Part shown: in pieces, positions 55,201 to 64,000 of the stretch
Position numbering within the stretch: the first letter of the stretch is position 1
How the letters are laid out: each line of letters starts with the position of its first letter
Assembly: GCF_020520425.1 (NCBI RefSeq)
Contig: NC_079489.1
Span: 15,462,001 to 15,526,000, forward strand
Source: Spinacia oleracea
Lineage: Eukaryota > Streptophyta > Magnoliopsida > Caryophyllales > Amaranthaceae
Direction: 5' to 3'
Length of the DNA stretch: 64,000 nucleotides
Translations under genes and position numbers: made by a program
Notes under the pieces: generated by a model
What the model saw: the letters and a program-made list of their open reading frames with translations, nothing else
Database searches by the model: none
Told to the model about the DNA's origin: nothing

Positions 55201-57065
55201 TCAACTATTGCTTGTATAAGTGTGTCACAGTAGTTGAATTTGAAACCAATTGGAGATCAATGCTGCAACAATATGAGCTGATAGGGGAAGAGTGGTTTAC
55301 AAATGTATACGATTTGAGAGAAAAATGGTGCCCTGCGCTAAGCAAAGACTTCTTTTCAGCTGGGATTTTGTCTTCACAACGAAGTGAAAGCACTAATCAC
55401 GCCATCGGATTTAGAGCAAACAGAACAACCAGTTTAACTGATTTCTATAGATTGTTCAAAGGTACAATACAACGTTGGAGAAGTACAGAAAAGCAAGCTG
55501 AATTCTCTTGTAGTAAATCGGTTCCATCCTCGGCTTTACCACTATCTGGATTGTTGAAACATGCATCAGAAGTTTACACGTTGTCACTATTCAGAGACTT
55601 TGAGGAGGAATTTGGATATTCAATTGCAACAACAGCAAAATTAATTTGGAAACAAGGTAAATATCAGAATTTAAAGTTAGTCTTTTTACTGTAAAAGTTA
55701 TGCCTTTTTTTAATAAAAGTTGATAAACTGAAATATAAAGTTTATTAACTTTTAATTCACCAGGGCTAACTTTTATACATATTTTCATAACTTTAAGTAA
55801 AAAGTTTAGGTTTTTTGTTTTAAAAGTTAAGATTTTGAAAAAGTTTAGGCATCTGAAGTTAAAGTTTAGAATTCTGAAGTTAAAGTTAGGTTTTTTGTTT
55901 TTAAAGTTATGTAACCTGAAAAATTAAGTTTCATAACTTTAAGTACACCAGGCTAACTTTTATATTGATTTTCCTAACTTTAAAACATGGTACTACTAAT
56001 GCAGAAAATACTGAGTTCTATGTTGTGTCCATTGATGAAGAACCTTGGTCTGCACAGAGAGTAACATACATCCACGAGAGCCAAATAGTATCATGTACGT
56101 GTAAAAACTTTGAAGCTTCAGGATGGTTGTGCTACCACTGCATTAGGATATTGCACCTTCATTCGGTTAACCGGATTCCAGAACAGTACATCAAAAAGAG
56201 GTGGACAAAATCTGCCAAGTCATCAGTTTGGAACAAATTAGAAAATGAAAAACCAGAAGAGGTGCAGTACACACCTTGGCGCCAAACCATGGCTAGGAAA
56301 TACTACAACCTTATCTTGAAAAGCCAATCAAATGAGGAGACAAGAACCCTTATGGAGGATGGTTATGCCGCTAGTGTGTCTCTGGTTGATGAACTTCTAG
56401 CGTCATTAAATGTTTCAAACACCGACGACGCTTCAACCACAGAAACAAGTGCAACAGCAGCACCTGAAACAAGTGCAACAGCAGCACCTGAAACAAATGC
56501 AACAGCAGCATATGAAACAAACTCAGCACCAGCAGGTAAAAGTTAATTGTTTTTTGGTTAAAGTTAAGATATTCCCTGTTAAAGTTAAGTTAGAGATGAT
56601 GAAAGTCTGTCTTAACTTTAGAATAAATTTCATAACTTTAACATACAGAACTACAACTTTAAACCAAAAAAACTATAATGTGTGAAATAAAAACAGATTG
56701 GAACTCACATTTTCTTAAAAAGGAAAATATGTAAAAGTTACAATTTTATAAGTAAAAGTTAGGGTTTTATATGTTAAAGTTTGGGTTTTATAAGTAAAAG
56801 TTATGATACAGTATGTTAAATGTTTGTAGGTACTCATGCAACAACAAGTGATACAAGTGTACAACAAGCAACAAGTTCTGAACCTGCAACAAACACAGCA
56901 ACTGAACCTCCTATGGTGTTGGATCCTGAACGTTGCACAACAAAAGGAAGGAACAAAAGACCACGAGGACCATTTGTCAAAAAGAAGAAGGGAAAAACTG
57001 CAGCGCCTCCAACAGCAGACTTTGGAACAATAACTCCAAATTTGAGATTATTTTTATTCTTTTAA
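52297..57065 (+). CDS. FAR1-domain MULE transposase, six exons, 831 aa
   Basis: Cut-and-paste transposase of the Mutator superfamily, related to FAR1/FHY3. Exons: 52297-52486, 53248-53715, 54286-54797, 55098-55656, 56005-56535, 56830-57065 (2496 bp, frame closed, GT-AG throughout). The FAR1 DNA-binding domain is at about 86-180 (FYEKHASEVGFSIRKG, CRACLRVK, NHVIMHNHDL). The DDE catalytic core has D317 (VVFDTTY), D379 or D381 (IFTDQD) and a candidate E487 (SQRSESTN). The SWIM zinc finger is C607-x-C609...C619-x-H621. The tail has a repeated ETSATAAP unit and a basic KGRNKRPRG/KKKKGK segment, a likely nuclear signal. All introns consist of the AAAGTTAAAGTT-type repeat. The coding frame is fully intact, which suggests recent activity. 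Confidence 0.93.
52487..53247 (+). repeat. AAAGTT-type repeat filling transposase intron 1
   Basis: GTTAAAGTTATGG, GTAAAAGTTAGG and TAAAAGTTATAG variants recur throughout, nearly all in the AAGTT orientation. A ~170-bp block starting near 52510 (tatgtttgaagttaaag) recurs near 52685. Confidence 0.85.
53716..54285. repeat. repeat-filled transposase intron 2 with a 165-bp tandem duplication
   Basis: A unit of about 165 bp running through CTTTTTAAAGTAAAAGTTAG, CCTTAACTTTAACCTA and TATAAGGTGTTAAAGTTAAG occurs twice (about 53856-54020 and 54021-54190). Both AAAGTT and AACTTT orientations occur inside each unit, allowing hairpins. Confidence 0.85.
54798..55097. repeat. 21-bp-type repeat filling transposase intron 3
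   Basis: TCCTTAACTTTAACTTC-like units follow each other at about 19-23 bp spacing, all in the AACTTT orientation, up to the acceptor at 55096-55097. Read as protein, the repeat gives spurious N-F-N-F/L-N-F heptads. Confidence 0.9.
55657..56004. repeat. repeat-filled transposase intron 4
   Basis: The 5' part has AAAGTTAG and GTAAAAGTTATG units. The 3' part alternates with CATAACTTTAAGTA and GGGCTAACTTTTAT units. A block of about 120 bp appears twice (TTCACCAGGGCTAACTTTTA at 55757 and ACACCAGGCTAACTTTTA at 55944). Confidence 0.8.
56536..56829. repeat. repeat-filled transposase intron 5
   Basis: It contains the AAAGTTAAG units and the longer module gatgaaagtctgtcttaact...aactttaacatacagaactacaactttaa, which resembles modules in intron 2 and at 63130-63210. 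Confidence 0.8.
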
Positions 57066-58581
57066 TGTTTTATATCAAAAATAGAATTTAATTTTTTCTT
57101 AAAGTTAAAGTTAAGGTTTATGAAGTTAAAGTTTAACATTCTGAAGTTAAAGTTTACTAGACTTGAGAACTTAGTAAAAGTTTCTTTACATTGAAAGTTT
57201 GAATATATACATTAAAATTTAGTGAAGTATAATATTTCTCTGAAGTGTATATATCTTTTAATCTGTCTTTTGTTCAAAAATGTAAAAGTTGGATTTATAT
57301 ATTAAAAGTCAGGCTAGATATAGTAAAAGTTGAGGTATATTTGCTTAACTTTTAGCATTAAATTAACAACTTCTAATATGTTACGTAACTTTTTCTAAAC
57401 ATCGCCAAAACCCATGTTACTTGGACTGACTTGGATACGTGTCCAAGTGTCTAAGATAAATTGTGAATTTTTTTTTCGGATTTAAGTTGAAAATAAAGTT
57501 TCAAAGTGCATGGATACTTAACGTACAATGAAGAATTGAAGTTATATACCAAAAACCAATATTATACTTAAAGTTGAGAGTTTTGTACTTAAAGTTACCC
57601 TTTTTGTAATAAAAGTTAGATAAACTAATATTAAATTTTCTTAACTATTTCAATAACAGGGCTAACTTTAATTGTGATAATCTTAACTTTAAGCATAGAA
57701 TCAACAACTTTAAATACATGTTTCAGAATCCTAAACTTTAACTTTAGAACCCTCAACTTTAACTCAATTATCCTAAACTTTAACTTTAGAACCCTCAACT
57801 TTAACTCAATTATCCAAAACTTTAACTACAGAATCCTAAACTTTAACTTTAGAACCCTCAACTTTAACTCAATTATCCTAAACTTTAAGCCTAAACTTTA
57901 ACTTTAGATCCCTCAACTTTAACTCTAAAACCCTAACTTTAACTCTATAATCCTCAACTTTAACTTAATTATCCTAAACTTTAACAGCAGAATCCTAAAC
58001 TTTAATTTTAGAACCTTCAACTTTAACTCTAAAACCCTAACTTTAACTCTATAATCCTCAACTTTAACTCAATTATCCTCAACTTTAACTCAGAATCCTA
58101 AATTTAACTTTGGATTCCTTAACTTTAACTTCAAATGCCTAAACTTTAACTTTAAAATCTAAAACTTTAAGTTCAAAAACATTAATTATAACTTCAGACT
58201 CCAAAACTTCAACTTCAGATGCTTAAACTTTAACAACAGAATCCTAAACTTTAACTTAAGAACCCTCAACTTTAACTAAATTATCCTAAACTTTTACAGA
58301 AACTGAACATTACCAAAAACCAATATTATTCTTAAAGTTGATCTTAACTATAACAATAACAGGGCTAACTTTAATTATAATATTCTTAACTTTAACCATA
58401 GAATCAACAACTTTAAAAATACATGTTTCTATGTTCTACTGAACATCACCAAAAACCAAAATTATATGCCATATATACACAAAAATGGCATTATACTCTA
58501 GAGAAATATTTTTGTGAAAATGTAAAAGTTAAGATTATTGTACTTAAAGTTTTGATGAACTTTAAAACTAATATTAAAATT
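57066..58581. repeat. minisatellite-like array between the converging genes
   Basis: From about 57660 to 58300 a unit near 21 bp (for example ACTTTAACTTTAGAACCCTC) repeats dozens of times. Many steps alternate with ACTCAATTATCCTAA, giving a 42-bp higher order. The segment 57066-57660 has the looser AAAGTT form. Neither strand codes for anything plausible. It separates the transposase stop (57065) from the ULP stop (58582). Confidence 0.9.
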
Positions 58582-61500
58582 TCATGCTGCAGGTTTCTTT
58601 GCCGTCCGTTTGGTAGGAGCTTGCTTCTTCTCTGGTGGTCCTACATTTTCGGGGGCAGATGCATCTGCTACATTCCTTTTAAGACGTTTTCTTGAAGTAA
58701 AAGTCTTCAACGGTTGTTTGTTGCCCTCTGCCGCATTATCATTCACATCTGCCACATTGTTATTCATCTCTGCCATATTACCCTCTGGTTTCTCGTTCTC
58801 ATTGGCATTCTCCTGTGCAATTTTACCCTCTGGTTTCTTGTTCTCATTGGCATTCTCCTCTGCTTTCTTTTCAACTTTCTTCTCCTTTTTGGCAGCTTCT
58901 TTCTTCAACTTCCTATCGTCTGCCAATTTTTGCTTCCTCCTGGTTACCACATGTGGATAGACATCTACTCGTTTGGAATTGAAATCAGCAAGTTTATTGA
59001 GAACTTCTGCCCGTTTGTCATTCATGTCAGATAACACAAGTGTGGCACATATTTCGGCACGCAGAACAATCCTTTTACTGGGCTGTATTGTTTGAAAAAA
59101 AAAAGAATAACATTATCAACATCATTTTAAATTCCAAAATAAATAAGGCTAATAAAAGTTAAGCAAATTGCTGTAAAAGTTAGGAATTTTGACTTAAAAG
59201 TTATGATTCGAAAAAATTCTAACCTCTTTCAAATCAGGACAGCTACATTTGATTCCTTCAAATGTCAACATACTAATCATTGTATAAATTCCACAGTCAA
59301 GGTCAGAACCTTTTGCAGTCTTCCAATCAAACTCAACCTCCTCCATGGGGTACGTTCCAATATCACCTTCATGATTATTGCCTCTATCATCAAGGAAAGT
59401 ACCCAGGAGATCACACTGAAAACAATATTAAACACATTTATTGGTTTGTAATAGAAAAAAGAAAGTTGAACCGGTAATTCAACATTCTTAAATTGACTAG
59501 AGGTAATTACCAGAACTGTTGAAAAATTTTCCAACTCAATGATTTGAGCTTCATCATACACAAGATTGTCCACGTGTTGCATCGTTTTGGTTTTCAAATA
59601 CAACACAAATAGGAAAAAGTGGTGTTCTCGAAAAAGTGGTGTTCTCGAAAAAAAGGAACAAAAACCTACAAAAACAAAACATATTGTGATGTTAATAGAT
59701 ACACAAAAACTTAAACTAGTGAAAGTAAACTTTAACTTCAGAATCCTAAACTTTAACTTTGGATACCTTAACTTTAACTTCAAATGCCTAAACTTTAACT
59801 TTAAAATCTTAAACTTTAAGTTCAGATACCTTAATTATACCTTCAGACTCCAAAACTTTAATTTCAGGTCTAAACTTTAACAACAGAATGCTAAACTTTA
59901 ACTTTAGAACCCTCAACTTTAACTCTAAAATCCTCAAATTTAACTCAATTATCATAAACTTTAACTTCAGAAACCTTAACTTTAAATTTAGAATCCTTAA
60001 CTTTAACTTCAGAAAAATTTAATGTTAGAAGTTGAATTTTAGGATTCTAAACTTAAAGTTAAGGTTTCTGAAGTTAAAGTTAAGGATAATTAAGTTAAAG
60101 TTGAGAATTTTAGAACCCTCAACTTTAACTCTAAAATTCTCAACTTTAACTCAATTATGGTAAACTCTAACTTCAGAAACCTTAACTTTAACTTTAGATC
60201 CTAAACTTTAACTTCATAAAACTTGACTTTAAATTTAGAATCCTTAATTTAATTTTGAGGTGATGCCAAGTAATAACTGACCAGATCAACACAGGTGATG
60301 TCAAAGCCATTGTTGTGAATATCAATCCACTCTTTCCAACAAATTAGAAGTTGATCCATAGCAGCCTCGTTAGTTGAATCTTGCCAAAGAAGTTCCAAAA
60401 TTTCCTACAAGGGAAAACAAACAAATTAGTACAACACAAACATTTCCTAAAAATACGTTAACTTTTACTAAACTACTACACAATTTAAGAAACTCACACT
60501 TTGGCGGACACCAAAACAGAATTTTGAAGGCGGTGAGGCATGCTGCATTTCATTTGCATTTATCATTAATGCCCAACACTCAATAATAGACAAATAGATC
60601 TCTTGATCTTCAGCAAGTGACAACATATCCTCTCTTTCAATCATATGTACGGTATCAAACCAGACCAAAGTTTCCCTAAAAAAAAAAAAAGTTAAGATTT
60701 ATTAAGTTAAAGTTAAACCTTTTGTACTTAAAGTTAGGACAATTAAAACACTTACTCAACCTTCACTACGACAGGATCATCCAGAAGGCAATAATCAGCA
60801 ACTTCTTGATACAACTCGGGCAAACGTTTCATGTTCCTCTTGTAGAAACGCATGAAATGTCCGACAAGGAATGGTTCAGTGTTAACCTTTCCACATGGAA
60901 TTCCAATTTTAGGCTTGCCATCAGTGAAAGAAGAGTGTATAATGGAATGATAACCGACAGTAGGCTCGTAAACTTTTAATTCTTTTGGAGCAGTTTCAGC
61001 ACTTGCAAGAGGTTCAACACTTGGAAGAGGTTCAACAATTGGAAGAGGTACAACCAGCTGCTCAGATAAGCTTGGCTGTACATCAACCTCCAAAGTTGCG
61101 CCTGTAGTAGAATAAATGATTCCTTATCATTTAATGTGAAAAGGTTAAAGTTTTTTTAGATATTTCTAAGTTTTGAACATATAGTAAACTGAAATAGAGT
61201 AAAGTTGCACCTTGATTGGTCTGCTGAGCTGGATCAGTGGTAGCATCAACAATACGAGGTTCTTCACACTGTACAGCAGTCTTGTTAGCAGTTTCATTGA
61301 CATTAATTTCATCAAGAACTCCTTGGATCTTTTTATTTGGACTATCATCTTGAGGTATAGCATTAGGTTTTCCATCACAATATATGTTCTCCAAACCTCC
61401 TGGCATAGACTGAACTGAAACTACCATCTCAGCCAATTCTTGCATCATGGCATAATACCTTGGATCCAAATCATCATCCGGCAGCGATGGAGATGAACGT

Positions 61501-64000
61501 CGCCTCAGTGCTGCTACAGCTTCAAGTTGTTTCAAATGAAAATTTGAAACAATTTCCAAGTTCCTCTTCATTCTCAAAAACTCCGCATGCATTTCCTTCA
61601 AGATTCGGGAAAAGTTAGACTTTTTGAATTAAAAGTTAGACTTTTGAACTTAAAAGTTAGACTACTGAAACCTAAACTTTAACTTCAGAAACCATAACTT
61701 TAAATTTCGAATCCTTAACTTTAACTTTAAAATCCTAAACTTTCAAGTTCAGAATCCTTAACTTTAACTTTAATATCCTAAACTTTAAGTTCAGAATCCT
61801 TGAAACAATTTTAGAATTCTAAACTTGAACTTTAGGATCCTTAACATTAACTTCAAAATCCTCAACTTTAACATTAAAGTCCTTAACTTTAAATACATAA
61901 TCCTTAACTTTAACTTTAGAATCCCTAACTTTAACTTCAAAATCCTCAACTTTAACATCAAAGTCCTTAACTTTAAATACATAATCCATAACTTTAACTT
62001 TAGAATCTTTACCTTTAACTTTAGAATCAAATCTCAAAACTAGAATAAAAAATTTAATAAAAGAGAAATAACTATAAAAATGTTGAGAAGAAACTTACAT
62101 CAGTTGAAATTGATTGAATTGCTGAATTTGACAATTGCCCATCAGGAATGACGAACCGTATATGGTTCTCATCATCGTTCACAGCATCATGCCTACCACA
62201 AATCTTGGCAAAACCTTCTTCAAAACCCAACTTTTGACAAACAGGGTAGGTCACTGTATTTAATAAACCACTGCCAAAGCAAGCTGAATCCTTTTCCAAA
62301 ACAAGCCTTTCATGAATTTTAGTACCAGACCAATGCTTCATCAACGGAAGACTACAACTCTCTGCAATGCCTCTAAATTGAAGGCGATGAAAATAGACAA
62401 CTTGTAAAACCCATAAACAACCACCAACGTTACCCTGGCAGCCTGAAGTTTTATGCTTCCTAATAGCCCGACAAAGTCTCTCATGGACATATCCATACCA
62501 ATCAAGATTCTTTATTTCATCTACATCCTCAAGAACTTTAACTAAACCCAAATCAGCAGTCCTATTAGCTATAGGAGCTAAGAAAACAGAGAATGCAAAC
62601 ATCACAAATATTCGCTTGAACATTTCTCCACCTTCCACTAATTCACCCATCTTAATCTCCAACAGACGCAATGGAATGGTTGCATTTTTTTTAACTTTAA
62701 AGTAGTCTCTCCACTGATTTTTCAAACCTACATCCTTAGTCCTAGTGCTGCTATCTACAATAGGATTGTCAGAATGTAATGGGAGAAGAAACACATCATG
62801 CACATCACATGGACTAAATATGAATTCCTTTCCAGCTTCAATTTTAAACAACCAACTAACAGGATCAAAATGATCAATCAACCAGGGAAATAATGTTGTA
62901 TCTAACTTAGAAGTTTGCGTAGGTAAAGATAACAACCAACCGAATCCAATTTCTGAAACAGACTTAATTTGATTTGAATTGAATGTTTCTATGACAGCTA
63001 ACAAAGCAGTTGGTCTACACTGGGTAGTCAAGTTTGAAGTACTGCAACCCCCATCCAAGCTGAAAAAAAGTTAAACAGGTAAAAGTTAGACTTTTAGCAG
63101 TTAAAGTTTGGTTATTAACAGTAAAAGTTATGTTTCTGATGATGGAAGAATTTCTTAATATTTACAACAAATACCATAACTTTAACCTACATAAGTACAA
63201 CTGTAATATTTAAAAGGAAAAAGTTGACTTTTAGCAGGTAAAGTTAGGAGAAAAAAGTCAAAATCCTTAACTTTATACTTAGAAATCTTGTTTGTAAGAT
63301 TTGACTTTAACATCAAAATCCTCAACTTTAACTTCAAAATCCTTAACTTTAACTTCAAAATCCTCAACTTTAAGTTCAGAATCCTTAAACTTTAAATTTA
63401 GAAATCTTAACTTTAACTTTAGAATCCTAAACTTTTAATTTAGAATCCTTAACTTTAATTTCAAAATCATAAACTTTAACTTTAGGTTCCTTAACTTTAA
63501 CTTTAAAATTTTTAAGTTTAACTTCAAAATTCTCAACTTTGAACTTCAAAAATCTTAACATTAACTACAAAATCCTTAACTTTAACGTCAAAATCCTCAA
63601 CTTGAAGTCCAGAGTCCTTAAAACTTTAATTTCAAAATCATAAACTTTAACTTTAGGATTCTTAACTTTAACTTTAACTACAAAATTCTTAACTTTAACT
63701 ACAAAAATCTCAACTTTAACTTCAGAGTCCTTAACTTTATAAAACAACTTTAACACAGAAAAGTTCAAATTGAGAAATAAAACAAATTGTAAAACTCACA
63801 TCTGGACATCATTTTCAGCATCAACAGGAACATTAGCATCAACCTCAGCCTTAATCCTTGCCTTCTTCCCTTTGATTTTTATTTCAACCAACTCACTCTT
63901 AACCATTACTTTCTTCTCCATGACTCCCGGCTTCTTCTTCCCTTTGCCTGTCGGTTTAACCAAGCCAGCATTAACATCCTCGTCCTCGTCCTCGTCCCCG
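58582..64000 (-). CDS. Ulp1-like (C48) cysteine protease gene of the transposon, 5' end beyond window, frame-broken
   Basis: ULP proteases process or remove SUMO. Minus-strand exons: 64000-63800 (partial), 63059-62099, 61595-61211, 61101-60756, 60675-60498, 60404-60282, 59665-59511, 59415-59224, 59082-58582. Phases agree at each GT-AG junction. The visible N-part is acidic (DEDEDED), then basic. Exon 63059-62099 encodes a long conserved-looking domain (GFGWLLSLP, FDPVSWLF, FSPCDVHDVFLLPL) as in plant ULP-related proteins. The C48 core has WFDTVHMIERED and DQEIYLSIIECW, a His region (REHHFFLFVLYLK), Asp in HVDNLV, and the catalytic Cys in SDLDCGIYTM. The tail is Lys/Glu-rich with a repeated ENANENEKPEG unit and basic KRLKRN. 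A 17-bp tandem duplication (59614-59630 / 59631-59647) in the His exon shifts the frame, so this copy as read should lack a functional protease core. Confidence 0.85.
59666..60281. repeat. 21-bp-type repeat filling a ULP intron
   Basis: ACTTTAACTTCAGAATCCTA variants run from 59720 to 60240, mainly in the AACTTT (plus) orientation. A short inverted AAAGTTAAGGTTTCTGAAG block lies at 60050-60105, so adjacent arms are complementary. Confidence 0.88.
61596..62098. repeat. 21-bp-type repeat filling a ULP intron
   Basis: Units such as CTTTAACTTTAGAATCCCTA run from 61660 to 62035. A longer segment (CTTTAACATTAAAGTCCTTA with ATACATAATCC) recurs after about 70 bp. In minus-strand translation this gives spurious KLKLRIL heptads. 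Confidence 0.9.
63060..63799. repeat. 21-bp-type repeat filling a ULP intron
   Basis: After a short AAAGTTAGAC stretch and a gatgatggaagaatttcttaa module, CTTTAACTTCAAAATCCTCA units run from about 63300 to 63745 in one orientation. Confidence 0.9.

Larger units (their letters stand above)
51940..64000. mobile_element. large Mutator-like element with transposase and ULP genes (right end outside window)
   Basis: A FAR1-domain MULE transposase gene on the plus strand and a Ulp1-like protease gene on the minus strand converge. The introns and the gap between them share one peculiar repeat, which is absent left of about 52.5 kb. MULEs that carry ULP genes are known in plants (KAONASHI, CUMULE). 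The left boundary is set only by where host FMO sequence ends. No terminal inverted repeat or target duplication can be confirmed because the right end is not in the window. Confidence 0.75.

Noticed and set aside
63800..64000. Telomere-like or centromeric satellite origin for the AACTTTAAC arrays
   Set aside because: The unit is not the plant telomere repeat, unit length and sequence drift strongly, and exons with exact splice sites interrupt the arrays.

Overview
This is a plant nuclear window. It holds three multi-exon host genes with plant-type GT-AG introns, separated by AT-rich intergenic DNA that is densely filled with plant transposons. The mix of Stowaway, hAT, Harbinger and Mutator MITEs, SINE-like pieces and a repeated 9-mer (TACTCCGTA) suggests a dicot, perhaps the spinach/quinoa/beet group. 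That lineage call is only an impression.

Layout: (1) 363-5459, a decayed Ty1/copia retrotransposon on the + strand with a truncated 5' LTR and at least three reading-frame breaks in pol. (2) 5460-13845, gene-poor DNA with nested MITEs. (3) 13846-22218, minus strand, a complete six-exon inositol transporter of the INT1 type (505 codons, frame closed across all junctions). (4) 22219-28900, intergenic: a Mutator foldback MITE, a 1.38-kb Pack-MULE-like element with a perfect 9-bp target duplication and captured GC-rich gene pieces, a heavily decayed inositol-transporter pseudogene in the same orientation as INT1, and a Harbinger-type MITE. (5) 29120-41987, plus strand, a complete 15-exon ARIADNE-type RBR E3 ubiquitin ligase (590 codons), with MITEs and SINE fragments in its introns. 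(6) 43774-51955, plus strand, an eight-exon flavin-containing monooxygenase of the FMO GS-OX-like class (458 codons). It carries a compensated frameshift pair in exon 1, a young non-autonomous LTR element in intron 5, and a Stowaway MITE inside the splice donor of intron 7. (7) About 51.94 kb to beyond the right edge, a very large Mutator-like element. It has a FAR1-domain MULE transposase gene (six exons, 831 codons, + strand) converging on a Ulp1-like (C48) cysteine protease gene (nine exons visible, - strand, 5' end outside the window).

The most unusual part is the last 12 kb. Every intron and the space between the two converging genes is saturated with a degenerate repeat, about 21 bp long, built from AACTTTAACTTT / AAAGTTAAAGTT blocks, while the coding exons are free of it. 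Larger modules recur between introns of both genes, which supports the two genes being parts of one element. Transposon-borne ULP genes are known in plants (the Arabidopsis KAONASHI group and melon CUMULE elements). I do not know of a description of an intron-filling repeat of this kind.

Exon boundaries were derived by hand from GT/AG sites, reading-frame closure and protein-family resemblance. No database search was run.
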